A stretch of 64,000 bases of DNA from DATGSL01 sp964645585 (GTDB lineage Bacteria; Verrucomicrobiota; Verrucomicrobiia; Opitutales; T3Sed10-336), in NCBI GenBank assembly GCA_964645585.1, contig CAZYAN010000011.1, positions 1 to 64,000 on the forward strand. Reading direction: 5' to 3'. The notes beneath the pieces are model-generated. The model was given only the letters and a program-made list of their open reading frames with translations, was not told the origin of the DNA and made no database searches. The position numbers were made by a program, and so were the translations under genes. Within the stretch, counting starts at the first letter, position 1. Every line of letters begins with the position of its first letter. Of the stretch, positions 44,373 to 52,880 are shown piece by piece.

Positions 44373-45422
44373 ATGACGAACCGATTCGTTCGCTTCACGC
44401 CCTTCGCGACGGCCGCGGCCGCGCTTTTCCTCTTCACGACCGCCGCCGCGGCCGCGCCGGACTTGGAAGTCGACGCGGCCGAAATGGAAACGGTCAAGAG
44501 AATCCACGCGCACATCGTCGCCACGCAAAAAGCGGCCGAAGCGGATCCTTCCCAGCCATATTCCGCGGCCATTCCCGGGACCGAAGTCCAATACACGATG
44601 GTTCCGATACCGGCCGGCGCCTTCACCATGGGAAGCCCGCCCGACGAAAAGGGCCGCGCCGACGATGAGGGGCCGCAACGCAGGGTGACGGTTTCCGCCT
44701 TCTGGATGGGCAGCACCGAGGTGACGTGGGACGCGTTCGAGCTGTTCATGTATCCAGATCGCGACTCCGCCTCCGATCAGCAGGTTGACGCGGTTTCCCG
44801 TCCGACGCCGCCCTACGTCGACATGAGCTTCGGGATGGGCAAAGAGGGCTACCCGGCGATCAGCATGACCCACCATGCCGCGAGCAAATACTGCCAGTGG
44901 CTCAGCGCCAAAACCGGGCATTTTTACCGTCTCCCGACCGAAGCGGAATGGGAATACGCCGCACGCGCGGGCACCGACACGCCATGGTCGTTTGGCGCTG
45001 ACGAAGCTGCGATTGACGACTTTGCCTGGCACTCCGGCAACAGCGGCCGAAAGAGCCAGCCCGTCGGCCAGAAGAAGCCGAATCGATGGGGCCTCCACGA
45101 TATGCACGGCAGTGTCTGGGAATGGACGCTCGATCAATACGATCCCGACGGCTACAAAACGCTTCTCGATCAGATCGTCGACCCCTGGGCAAAACCGACA
45201 GCCGAATATCCCCGCGTCGTCCGCGGCGGTTCCTGGAACGACGATCCGACCAAACTTCGCAGCGCCGCTCGCCGCGGATCCGATCGCGACTGGAAAATGA
45301 TGGATCCGCAGTTTCCGCAAAGCATCTGGTACCACACCAACGCCCTCTGGCTCGGCTTCCGCATCGTCCGTCCAGTCGAAATTCCGTCGCCCGAAGCCAT
45401 GTATGAGTACTGGAACCGGTGA
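44373..45422 (+). CDS. secreted FGE/SUMF1-domain protein
   Basis: The 349-residue protein has a signal peptide (RFVRFTPFATAAAALFLFTTAAAAAPD) and a formylglycine-generating-enzyme-like domain. MVPIPAGAFTMGSPPDEKGRADDEGPQRRVTVSAFWMGSTEVTW opens it; RLPTEAEWEYAARAGTDTPW and the final VVRGGSWNDDPTKLRSAARRG are diagnostic. The paired active-site Cys of true FGE are not evident in the C-terminal part, so it may be a non-catalytic or differently acting member. AGGAG at 44363-44367 sets ATG 44373. It lies 65 bp after recA. Many such proteins in this phylum accompany sulfatases, but none is nearby. Confidence 0.87.
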   Translation: MTNRFVRFTPFATAAAALFLFTTAAAAAPDLEVDAAEMETVKRIHAHIVATQKAAEADPSQPYSAAIPGTEVQYTMVPIPAGAFTMGSPPDEKGRADDEGPQRRVTVSAFWMGSTEVTWDAFELFMYPDRDSASDQQVDAVSRPTPPYVDMSFGMGKEGYPAISMTHHAASKYCQWLSAKTGHFYRLPTEAEWEYAARAGTDTPWSFGADEAAIDDFAWHSGNSGRKSQPVGQKKPNRWGLHDMHGSVWEWTLDQYDPDGYKTLLDQIVDPWAKPTAEYPRVVRGGSWNDDPTKLRSAARRGSDRDWKMMDPQFPQSIWYHTNALWLGFRIVRPVEIPSPEAMYEYWNR

Positions 45423-45434
45423 AGGATTTTAAAC

Positions 45435-45455
45435 TTTAGATTTTTGATTTTAGAT
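45435..45455. repeat. 7-nt-periodic AT-rich repeat (three units)
   Basis: Three adjacent 7-mers, TTTAGAT, TTTTGAT and TTTAGAT, have GA at unit positions 5-6. In the same phase GAAGGAT lies two units upstream (45421-45427). The repeat occupies the short gap between the FGE-like gene and apbE, directly before the apbE start region, and follows the same NNNNGAN grammar as the other loci. Confidence 0.6.
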
Positions 45456-45470
45456 CTCGGCCGGAAAGCC

Positions 45471-46490
45471 GTGAAAGCGTTTCAAACCTTAGCCGCCGCA
45501 TTCGCGATCGCTCTTTTCGCAAGCTGCCAAACCATTCCGGACCGTCCGGCACCCGAGCGGTTTTCCTATAGCGAGCCGCACATGGGGACCCTCATGCGCA
45601 TCACCTTGTTCGCGGAAAGCGCAGAGGAGGCTGATGCCGCCGCACGCGCGGCCTTTGACCGTATCGCCGAACTGAATACGATTTTCAGCGACTACGACCG
45701 CGAAAGCGAGTTGATGCGTCTCTGCCAAGCCCCGCCGAATACGCCCGTACCGGTCAGCGATGATTTATTCACCGTCCTCGACCGCGCCCAGGAGCTCGCC
45801 CGCCAATCCGACGGCGCGTTTGACATCACCATCGGTCCGCTCGTCCGCCTCTGGCGTACCGCTCGGCGCGAACAATCGCTTCCCGCAACTGAGGCGATTG
45901 AAGCAGCCAAAAAGCGCGGCGGCTGGCAAAAGCTCCGTCTCGATCGGGATGCGCAAACCGCCACCCTCCTCCAGTCCGACATGCAGCTCGATCTCGGCGG
46001 CATCGCCAAGGGCTATGCCGCCGACGAGGCGCTCTCCGCGCTTCGCAAGCGCGGCATCGATCGCGCGCTGGTCGCGGCGGCCGGCGACATCGCCGCCGGC
46101 GATCCCCCGCCGCACGCGGCCGGCTGGCGCGTCGCCATCGAATCGGTCGATCCAAGCAATCACGGCCCGGCCGGGATCGTCGTCCTGAAAAACCAAGCGA
46201 TTTCGACCTCTGGCGACACCGAACAATTCCTCGAAGCCGACGGCGTTCGTTATTCGCATATCGTCCATCCCGAAACCGGTCTCGGCCTGACCCGGCGGCT
46301 GGGCGTCACCGTAATCGCACCCGATGCGACCACCACCGACAGCCTCGCCACCCTAGTCAGTGTCCTCGGACCCGAACGCGGCCTCCCATTCATTGAATCC
46401 CTTCCCGACACCGAAGCCTTCATCGTCGAGTCCACGTCCAACGGCCGCATTCCGTACCGCTCCAGCAAGTTTCCGATCAACAACCCGTAG
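45471..46490 (+). CDS. apbE: FAD:protein FMN transferase, lipoprotein
   Basis: ApbE attaches FMN to Thr/Ser of Na+-NQR or Rnf subunits, outside the cytoplasm. From GTG 45471 the protein (339 residues) starts with a lipoprotein signal, KAFQTLAAAFAIALFASC, so Cys would be lipidated. MGTLMRITLFA, LNTIFSDYDRESELMRL, GAFDITIGPLVRLW, LDLGGIAKGYAADEAL and ISTSGDTEQF are the flavin- and Mg-binding motifs. RYSHIVHPETGLG and ATTTDSLATLVSVLG close the core. The frame is open to 45444, but the signal peptide fits the GTG. Confidence 0.92.
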   Translation: MKAFQTLAAAFAIALFASCQTIPDRPAPERFSYSEPHMGTLMRITLFAESAEEADAAARAAFDRIAELNTIFSDYDRESELMRLCQAPPNTPVPVSDDLFTVLDRAQELARQSDGAFDITIGPLVRLWRTARREQSLPATEAIEAAKKRGGWQKLRLDRDAQTATLLQSDMQLDLGGIAKGYAADEALSALRKRGIDRALVAAAGDIAAGDPPPHAAGWRVAIESVDPSNHGPAGIVVLKNQAISTSGDTEQFLEADGVRYSHIVHPETGLGLTRRLGVTVIAPDATTTDSLATLVSVLGPERGLPFIESLPDTEAFIVESTSNGRIPYRSSKFPINNP

Positions 46491-46534
46491 CTCGCCTCTC
46501 CGAAGTTGAGGACCGAACGGTATTGGTTCGATGG

Positions 46535-48283
46535 TTATTTCGGTTCGCGAACGGTCACCTCCAGCTGAAGAAACCCGCGCGCGGCGGTTCGGTGCGGACG
46601 CGGGTGTCGGTAAATGACTTCCTCCCCGCCTCCTTCTGCCGGACTCGCCCGCACTTTCTCGGCAGCCATGGCGGGACTTACCCAATCGTCACCCGCCACA
46701 ACTCGATACTCAATGTCCTCTAGCTCGGGCCGCCGAATGAAACGCAGGGCCAAATAAAGCTCTCCCTCGATCTCAATGACTTCAACCTCCGGCAGGCCGA
46801 CGCGGCTCGCGGCCCACGGATCGAGACCCAGCGCGTATTCCATGAGATTCTTTACCCCATCCCCGTCGGGATCCGCAAGCGGGCCGCTAATCTTGGGGTC
46901 GTCCCGCACATCCGCGGCAAAAAGCGCGTTTTGCCAGTCCGCGAAAGTCGCGGGCGAAGCCGGAACCGCATCCCACGCCAGGGCGTAACCAGCCTCCAGC
47001 AGCGCAAGCCCATCCGTCCGTTCGATGCGCAAAAGGTATTCACCCGCGGGCAGGTCGCGCAGAAAGAGATGCTGGTTGTTGTTGACCATATCGACGCTCG
47101 ACTGAACTTCTTCCCCCGGCATCCCGTCCGTCGCCTTGAACAGCCGCAGTTCGAAGCGCGGCATCCAGATGTCGACATCGGCAAAATTGAGGTCGTTCGG
47201 GATGCCGACAACCCGGTTCCACGCGAGGTGCGCGGTAAACGTTCCTTGGGCGCGTTCGAGCGAGATCGCATACGTTGCTGTTTGATTAGACGCTACTTCG
47301 CCCGCGCTCCACCCGGAAGCGGGAAGAGTCCCGCCGCCTTCCGGACCATGCTCGCCCCCGGTCAAGATCCGATAGCTGCCGTCGACCGCGAGACGGCCAG
47401 CGCCAAAAACCTCGTCCAGCGGGCGGTCGGCGGCGCGACTCCATTCCGGAAATGGATCCTTGCTCGCTCCAGCCATCAGGATCGCGCGAATCACCCGCGG
47501 GTCGTGCCGCGCGTTGGCAAGCGCCGGCGTATGGTCAGCCTCTTCGAGCAAAAGCGCCGCCGCCGAACTCACCACGGGTGCGGAGTAGCTCGTAAAAAGA
47601 CCTCCCGGCGCCACAAGGTCGGGGCGGTTTCGTCCAGCGCCTTCAAACCAGGTGCCGTCCCGACTGTGGCTGCCGTCCATGCGGCCGACCGTAATGACGT
47701 TGTACGCGTGGGCCATCAGCGCCGGAACCTGCCCCGTATCGTTCCGCAGCGCCACCACGGCGAGAAAGCCGTCGCGACCAATCGCGTAGTCCAGCCGCCG
47801 CACCGCTTCGATGTTGTATTCAATTTCATCGAACGCGCCGGCCCAGCTATGGTTCTGGATTCGGCTGGTCTCGACCGCCGGAAACGGTTCGCGGTTCACC
47901 CGCAGAAAACCTTCCAGGAGCCAGTCGACGGATTCATAGACATCAATGGCGTCGATTTCGCCCGACATCGATGTCGAGTTCCCGAAAAAACGCTGCGCCA
48001 CCACCGTAGCATGATTCGATACGCCGGCATCAGGCGAAACGATCGTGAAGTTCTTTCCGGCAAAATCAAAATTGTTCACATCGGGTTTATAATTTCCGAT
48101 AAACGGCGAGGCGGGCGATTCGATCAGCGAAACCTTAATATCCCGGCCGGCGGGAAGATCATCGCCCAGCTCCTCGACAAGCCGGTTCCACCCGACCGCG
48201 TCCCGATACGCGCCGTCAACCGGAGCGGCCGCAATGATCAGCCCAATGGAAAGAGAAGCGAACGTTGGGAACACAGCTTTCAT
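46535..48283 (-). CDS. secreted degenerate subtilase-like protein
   Basis: From ATG 48283 the 582-residue protein begins with a signal peptide (MKAVFPTFASLSIGLIIAAAP). It has an S8-like layout: IKVSLIE55SPAS at the Asp-loop position, His91 in SNHATVVAQRFFG, Asn181 in VVALRNDTG as oxyanion residue and Ser232 in FTSYSAPVVSSAAALLLE. The usual Asp is thus replaced by Glu. A beta domain follows (about 340-460), then DPDGDGVKNLMEYALGLDP, a tail common in secreted Verrucomicrobiota proteins. It may be an altered protease or an inactive relative. Confidence 0.8.
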   Translation of the reverse strand: MKAVFPTFASLSIGLIIAAAPVDGAYRDAVGWNRLVEELGDDLPAGRDIKVSLIESPASPFIGNYKPDVNNFDFAGKNFTIVSPDAGVSNHATVVAQRFFGNSTSMSGEIDAIDVYESVDWLLEGFLRVNREPFPAVETSRIQNHSWAGAFDEIEYNIEAVRRLDYAIGRDGFLAVVALRNDTGQVPALMAHAYNVITVGRMDGSHSRDGTWFEGAGRNRPDLVAPGGLFTSYSAPVVSSAAALLLEEADHTPALANARHDPRVIRAILMAGASKDPFPEWSRAADRPLDEVFGAGRLAVDGSYRILTGGEHGPEGGGTLPASGWSAGEVASNQTATYAISLERAQGTFTAHLAWNRVVGIPNDLNFADVDIWMPRFELRLFKATDGMPGEEVQSSVDMVNNNQHLFLRDLPAGEYLLRIERTDGLALLEAGYALAWDAVPASPATFADWQNALFAADVRDDPKISGPLADPDGDGVKNLMEYALGLDPWAASRVGLPEVEVIEIEGELYLALRFIRRPELEDIEYRVVAGDDWVSPAMAAEKVRASPAEGGGEEVIYRHPRPHRTAARGFLQLEVTVREPK

Positions 48284-48646
48284 CAGGAACGACTCATGCC
48301 CGATGGCAGACGCCGAGGCCACGAAAAAGCCCTGCAGCTTATCGCTCCGCGGTTGAGGAGCACGGTCGGCAGCAGGCCGCGATCGCTTGCTCAATGCCTT
48401 CAATAAACGGAACTGGCTCGGAGAAGATCACGATTCTGGATACAGGATGACTGGATGTTCTGGATTCAGGATGAACAGAAGGCAGCGAAGGAAATGAAGG
48501 GGGCGGGATTTTGGACAGGTTTCTTTTGGATTGAGTCGCTTTTCTGAATAAGACATCACCAAAATTCCGTGGTTGTGCATCCGGACGCGACCGCCCTCCC
48601 GGACGAAATCGTTCGGGTCGATCTCGAGTTTCCTGTTTTCGTTTCT
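48284..48646. other. 363-bp divergent intergenic region
   Basis: This holds the promoters of the subtilase-like gene and of the M20 gene. No gene is evident. Within it, 48435-48472 carry repeated GGAT words, described separately. I cannot pick out certain promoter boxes. Confidence 0.5.
48435..48472. repeat. GGAT-centred near-7-nt repeat
   Basis: Five words end in GGAT: TCTGGAT, ACAGGAT, an 8-nt and a 9-nt variant ending CTGGAT, and TCAGGAT. GGAT starts at 48438, 48445, 48453, 48462 and 48469, so spacings are 7, 8, 9 and 7 nt. The arrangement also contains a 17-bp direct repeat with one mismatch (48434-48450 and 48458-48474). It is less regular than the other loci but shares the GA at unit positions 5-6. 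Confidence 0.5.
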
Positions 48647-49819
48647 ATGCCGTTGCTATCTGACGCCTATCTTCACGACGCCGTCGCCTTTAGACGGCAA
48701 TTGCACGCGCATCCGGAGCTTTCTGGTCAAGAGGCAGCGACGGCAAAGCGGGTTCAACAGGCACTCGCCGTCCACCGTCCGGACCAGATCCACACGGGTG
48801 TCGGCGGACACGGTGTGCTGGCGGTCTTCGATAGCGGGAAGCCCGGTCCAACGGTTGTTTTTCGCTGCGAACTCGACGCGCTTCCGATCGATGAACCCAA
48901 CGAATTCTCCCATCGTTCGACACGACGCGGCATCTCGCACAAGTGCGGACACGATGGTCACAGCGCAACCATGGTCGCCCTCGCGGGAGTGCTGCGGGAG
49001 CACGGCGTGCCGCGCGGCAAAGTCGTTTTGCTGTTTCAGCCGGCGGAGGAGACTGGCGAAGGCGCACGCTCGATGCTTGCGGATTCCCGGATTCGCGCGC
49101 TCGATCCCAGCTTGATTTTCGCCGTTCACAACCTCCCGAAATTCCCGATGCACCAGGTTATCGTCAAAGATGGCGTCTTCGCCTGCGCATCGGCCGGGAT
49201 CGCCGTCCGCTTTACTGGATCGAGCACGCACTCGAGTTACCCGGAGCACGGACGTTCTCCTGCGCTCGCTGTCGCGCGGCTGATCGAATCGCTGCCGAGA
49301 CTGGCCGATACAAAGGCGGACCCGGAGAACTTGACCTTGGTAACGGTGACGCAGGCCACACTCGGAGAAACAGCGCGGAAAATCGAGTTCGGCATCGCTC
49401 CGGCGACCGGTTCGGTCATGGCCGTCTTGCGCGCGGCCCGCCAAACGGATCTCGATTCGTTACAGAAACGAGCCGTTGCGCTGGCTGAACGCCTTGCCGC
49501 CGAACAAGGTGTCGCTGTCGAAATTGATTGGCACGACGAATTCGCTTCCACGCAAAACGACGCGAGAGCGGTCGCGCTCGTCCGAGAAGCAGCAAGCCGA
49601 GCGGGACTCGCGGTCGCCGCGGCAGCCGCGCCGTTTCGCTGGTCGGAAGACTTTGGGCTTTTCCTCGAACATTACCCGGGCGCCATCTTCGGATTGGGCG
49701 CCGGCGAGGAATGTCCGCAGCTCCACAACGAGCGCTATGATTTCCCCGACGAATTGATCCCGACTGGTGTGGCCGCGTATTGGGCATTGATCGAAGAAAT
49801 ATTGGCCGGCAATCGTTAA
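48647..49819 (+). CDS. M20 family amidohydrolase/peptidase
   Basis: The 390-residue enzyme is of the M20D amidohydrolase group (hippurate/IAA-amino-acid hydrolase-like). FRRQLHAHPELSGQEAATA, VFRCELDALPIDE, SHKCGHDGHSATMVALAGVL and LLFQPAEETGEGARSML contain the metal ligands and the catalytic Glu. GSSTHSSYPEHGRSPALAVA begins the dimerisation domain, and CPQLHNERYDFPDELI gives the C-terminal His ligand. ATG 48647 is preferred to upstream starts on family length. No signal peptide: it acts in the cytosol on N-acyl amino acids or a similar amide. Confidence 0.9.
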   Translation: MPLLSDAYLHDAVAFRRQLHAHPELSGQEAATAKRVQQALAVHRPDQIHTGVGGHGVLAVFDSGKPGPTVVFRCELDALPIDEPNEFSHRSTRRGISHKCGHDGHSATMVALAGVLREHGVPRGKVVLLFQPAEETGEGARSMLADSRIRALDPSLIFAVHNLPKFPMHQVIVKDGVFACASAGIAVRFTGSSTHSSYPEHGRSPALAVARLIESLPRLADTKADPENLTLVTVTQATLGETARKIEFGIAPATGSVMAVLRAARQTDLDSLQKRAVALAERLAAEQGVAVEIDWHDEFASTQNDARAVALVREAASRAGLAVAAAAAPFRWSEDFGLFLEHYPGAIFGLGAGEECPQLHNERYDFPDELIPTGVAAYWALIEEILAGNR

Positions 49820-49932
49820 GCAAAAGCGTCCGGCACGGTCCGGCCGCAAGCCGTCGTCATGCACCGGGGCGAAGCATCAGAGGGACTCGTTTTGATCTCC
49901 CCGGCGTCTCGGCGTCTTGAGCGCGCCTCGCG

Positions 49933-49981
49933 CCAAGAACCCAGCACCAAGCACCAAGCACCAAGCACCAAGCACCAAGCA
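49933..49981. repeat. 7-nt tandem repeat, CCAAGCA type, upstream of AGCS symporter
   Basis: Seven adjacent 7-mers: CCAAGAA, CCCAGCA, then CCAAGCA five times (49947-49981). All have G at position 5. The array lies 102-151 bp upstream of the symporter ATG at 50084, and 114 bp after the M20 stop. A near-perfect 7-nt array of this length is prone to slippage, so unit number could vary between strains and change promoter spacing. Confidence 0.9.
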
Positions 49982-50083
49982 CATCCCCGCAGGGGATTCA
50001 TCAATTTTCTGTCGAAACCGGGGGCGTTTTTTGCATCGTCATTCGGGGAAACCACTAAAACCCGCACCCTCCCGCCCTGCTGT

Positions 50084-51823
50084 ATGGAAGCTCTGGATAC
50101 ATTTCTCACCCGCGCAAACGCCGTACTCTGGCACGATGCGGTACTGTTCATCCTGCTTGGAATTGGCACCTTATTCACCATCTGGAGCGGCTTTTCCCAA
50201 TACCGGGCGCTCACCCACGGGGTGGCCGCGGTCCGCGGGCGATACGACGAGAAGGACGACCCCGGTGCCATCACCCACTTCCAGGCGCTGTCGGCCGCTC
50301 TTTCCGCGACGGTCGGGCTGGGAAACATTGGCGGGGTGGCGATCGCGATCGCCTTGGGCGGCCCCGGCGCGGTTTTCTGGATGTGGGTCGTCGGATTTAT
50401 CGGCATGGCCCTGAAAACGACCGAGGTTACGATGGCGCTGCTGCACCGGAACCTCGACGATCCGGCAAATCCGAGCGGCGGACCGATGTGGGTGGCCGGC
50501 CGCGGTCTCGCGAAGATGCATCCGTCTCTCGCCAAACTTGGGGGCGCGATAGCCATTATTTTCTGCATCACGCTGCTGATTTCGACCGCCACCAGCGGCA
50601 ATATGTTTCAGGCCTGGAATGTCGGCGTACTGACCGAAGGCTATTTCGGCGTGCCCTCGCAGGCCACCGGAATCGTCCTCGCGGTCTTGGTCGGCTTGGT
50701 AATTATCGGCGGCATCCAGCGGATCGGGTCAGTCGCCGGACGTCTCGTGCCGATAATGTGCCTGCTCTACCTGTTGTCCGCCGGCTATGTCCTGGTCGTG
50801 CGCGCGGGGGATTTGCCGGGTGTTTTCAAACTGATCCTCACATCCGCGTTCAGTCCGGCGGAAGCGCAAGGCGCCTTTGTCGGCGGGACGGCGGCGATGG
50901 CTTTCATGTTTGGGATGAAGCGGGCCTTCTTTTCCAACGAGGCCGGCTTGGGTTCCGCGCCGATCGCGCACTCGGCGGCCCGGACAAAAGAGCCCGTCCG
51001 CGAAGGCATCGTTGCCGGCCTCGAGCCGTTTATCGATACCATCGTTGTCTGCACCCTCACCGCGCTTGTCATCTTGGCGAGCGGCGCGTGGAATCGCGAC
51101 GCGCAAGCCATCTTCGCGGAAGCCCCGGAATTGGTGGAGGCGGCACCGGGCAAATGGACGCTCGAAACCGGCCCGATTCCAGGTAAAACCCGGGAAGAGC
51201 AAAGGATCAGCGGGTCTTGGCAACCCGGCGAAAGCGTTTTTGTCGTCGTTCAGACATTGATGAACGGCGAGGGATCGCTCACACGGCTCTCCGGCAAAGT
51301 TTTCCTTACTTATGACGACGAGCTAAACGTCAGCTGGGGCAGCGTTGCCAGTGACGCGGCGCCTTCGCTGCGCGATCCGGGTATTTACGCGAATTATCCT
51401 GGCGCGATGCTGGCGGGCTATTCCTTTGATCGCGTGCTGCCCGGGCTGGGGCGCTACATCCTCCCTCTCGTGGTGTGGCTGTTCGCAATTTCGACGATGA
51501 TCACCTGGTCGTATTATGGTGAACAAGCCGTTGTGTATATCGCCGGAAAACGCTGCGTACTCCCCTATCGGATTCTCTATTGCCTCCTGATTATCGTAGC
51601 CTGTTCCGGGTGGATCACCACGAACACCCAGCTCGACAATTTGACCGGGTTCGGCACAGGCGTGATGCTTTTCGCCAACATACCGATCATGCTGATTTTT
51701 GGAAAGCAGGCTATGCGCGCCTACAAAGATTACATCCGCCGCCTCGATGCAGGCGAAATGAAAGCCGGCAAAGCTGCCGCGATGATCGAACTTGTTCACG
51801 GCGAGGGAGGAGGCAAGAAATGA
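50084..51823 (+). CDS. AGCS-family Na+/alanine (glycine) symporter with long insert
   Basis: The 579-residue protein is an alanine/glycine:cation symporter. FTIWSGFSQYRALTHG, LSATVGLGNIGGVAIAIALGGPGAVFWMWV, AFFSNEAGLGSAPIAHSAA and FAISTMITWSYYGEQAV are diagnostic. About ten membrane spans are apparent. It exceeds the usual 450-550 residues because of a soluble insert at about 337-440 (EAPELVEAAPGKWTLE, then SVFVVVQTLMNGEGSLT). ATG 50084 follows the weak upstream sequence, and codons 1-75 of the longer frame are repeat-derived. The 7-nt array lies upstream, and a tiny frame overlaps its end by 4 bp. Confidence 0.9.
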   Translation: MEALDTFLTRANAVLWHDAVLFILLGIGTLFTIWSGFSQYRALTHGVAAVRGRYDEKDDPGAITHFQALSAALSATVGLGNIGGVAIAIALGGPGAVFWMWVVGFIGMALKTTEVTMALLHRNLDDPANPSGGPMWVAGRGLAKMHPSLAKLGGAIAIIFCITLLISTATSGNMFQAWNVGVLTEGYFGVPSQATGIVLAVLVGLVIIGGIQRIGSVAGRLVPIMCLLYLLSAGYVLVVRAGDLPGVFKLILTSAFSPAEAQGAFVGGTAAMAFMFGMKRAFFSNEAGLGSAPIAHSAARTKEPVREGIVAGLEPFIDTIVVCTLTALVILASGAWNRDAQAIFAEAPELVEAAPGKWTLETGPIPGKTREEQRISGSWQPGESVFVVVQTLMNGEGSLTRLSGKVFLTYDDELNVSWGSVASDAAPSLRDPGIYANYPGAMLAGYSFDRVLPGLGRYILPLVVWLFAISTMITWSYYGEQAVVYIAGKRCVLPYRILYCLLIIVACSGWITTNTQLDNLTGFGTGVMLFANIPIMLIFGKQAMRAYKDYIRRLDAGEMKAGKAAAMIELVHGEGGGKK

Positions 51824-51945
51824 GCGGCAAGACCGGACAGGCTGTAATTCATTTTGCCAGCCGGGAAACGCGACGAGGCGAAGCTTTCCCGGGAAGGCTG
51901 GCAGGCGGATTTCCGGCTGGCACGTTTCCCGCCAAATTCGTATAA
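51820..51945 (+). CDS. possible 41-residue small protein overlapping the symporter gene
   Basis: ATG overlaps the symporter stop (ATGA, 51820-51823) after GGAGGAGG-type purines, giving a 41-residue frame that ends at 51945. It begins MSGKTGQAVIHFASRETRRGEA and is basic with no hydrophobic span. The same stretch contains two inverted repeats (51856-51931), so the coding look may be incidental and the DNA may instead be a structured 3' end. I cannot decide between them. Confidence 0.3.
   Translation: MSGKTGQAVIHFASRETRRGEAFPGRLAGGFPAGTFPAKFV
51856..51931. repeat. nested inverted repeats downstream of the symporter gene
   Basis: GCCAGCCGG (51856-51864) pairs with CCGGCTGGC (51913-51921), and CGGGAAACG (51862-51870) pairs with CGTTTCCCG (51923-51931). 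Both are perfect 9-bp inverted repeats over the same stretch; they compete and cannot both form fully. It resembles a REP-like or 3'-end structure. There is no T-run for a plain terminator. Confidence 0.45.
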
Positions 51946-52003
51946 CTTTTTCCTGATGCTGGGTCTCTGTTGTGTCTTTTCGTCACTTAAATAAAGGAAT
52001 CCG

Positions 52004-52726
52004 ATGCTTACGGCGGGACTAAAGAAACTTCGCTCGATTTACTATCGCATAGCCTATATCGGCGATTCTCGGAAATGTCCTGTATGCGACTTTGGTTCGA
52101 AACGATTCTTGCCATACGGGGTCAATCCTCGACCCGATGCCATGTGTCCGTTCTGCGGCGCATTGGAACGTCACAGACTCATCTGGCTGTTTCTCGAACG
52201 AAAGTGCGATTTTTTCAAGAATCCTCCCCAGTCAGCCCTGCACGTTGCCCCCGAAGCCACCTTGGAGTCCCGGTTTCGACGCGTGTTAGGGGATCGCTAT
52301 CGGACCGCTGATCTGTTCGCTCCGCACGTCGACGTGAAAATGGACATTACCAATATTCAATTTGGCGAAGGCTCCTTCGATTTTATCTACTGCAGTCACG
52401 TTCTGGAGCATGTGCCCGATGACAGAAAGGCGATGAGAGAGTTTAGGCGAGTCCTGACAGACGACGGCATGGCCATCCTTCTTGTCCCTATTACCGCGCA
52501 AAAAACGATTGAAGACCCAACGATTGAAGATCCTAAAGAACGGCTGCGATTATTCGGTCAAAAGGATCACGTTCGGCGATACGGTCCAGATTATTTCGAT
52601 CGACTTCAGGAAGAGGGTTTTAAGGTAGAAAAGGTTTGTCGCGAGGACTTTCTTTCTTCGGAGGAAATCGAAAGAATGGGTATCACCCGTGCATCTGGTG
52701 AAATTTTTGTGTGCAGGAAGCAGTAG
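52004..52726 (+). CDS. class I SAM-dependent methyltransferase
   Basis: The 240-residue protein starts with two CxxC pairs, CPVC and CPFC (about 25-52), that may bind zinc. A Rossmann methyltransferase core follows: LHVAPEATLE, VKMDITNIQFGEGSFDFIYCSHVLEHV, EFRRVLTDDGMAILLVP. Such proteins are common in polysaccharide clusters, where they methylate sugars or carry out ill-defined steps. AAAGGA 5 nt before the ATG supports the start. Codon use is more A/T-rich than in the flanking genes. It opens a five-gene glycan cluster. Confidence 0.87.
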   Translation: MLTAGLKKLRSIYYRIAYIGDSRKCPVCDFGSKRFLPYGVNPRPDAMCPFCGALERHRLIWLFLERKCDFFKNPPQSALHVAPEATLESRFRRVLGDRYRTADLFAPHVDVKMDITNIQFGEGSFDFIYCSHVLEHVPDDRKAMREFRRVLTDDGMAILLVPITAQKTIEDPTIEDPKERLRLFGQKDHVRRYGPDYFDRLQEEGFKVEKVCREDFLSSEEIERMGITRASGEIFVCRKQ

Positions 52727-52880
52727 CGCAAGAGGGGGATCCACTCTATTTGGGTCGCTTTTTAATTGGCTCTCCTCCGAAACTCGATTTGCACTCTTCA
52801 TTGACTGTTTTTGAGAATCGGCGATCAGCTTCTTTTCAGTCCATGCCTGTGAGGGAACCCTATCCATTTGCTGGCAAATC

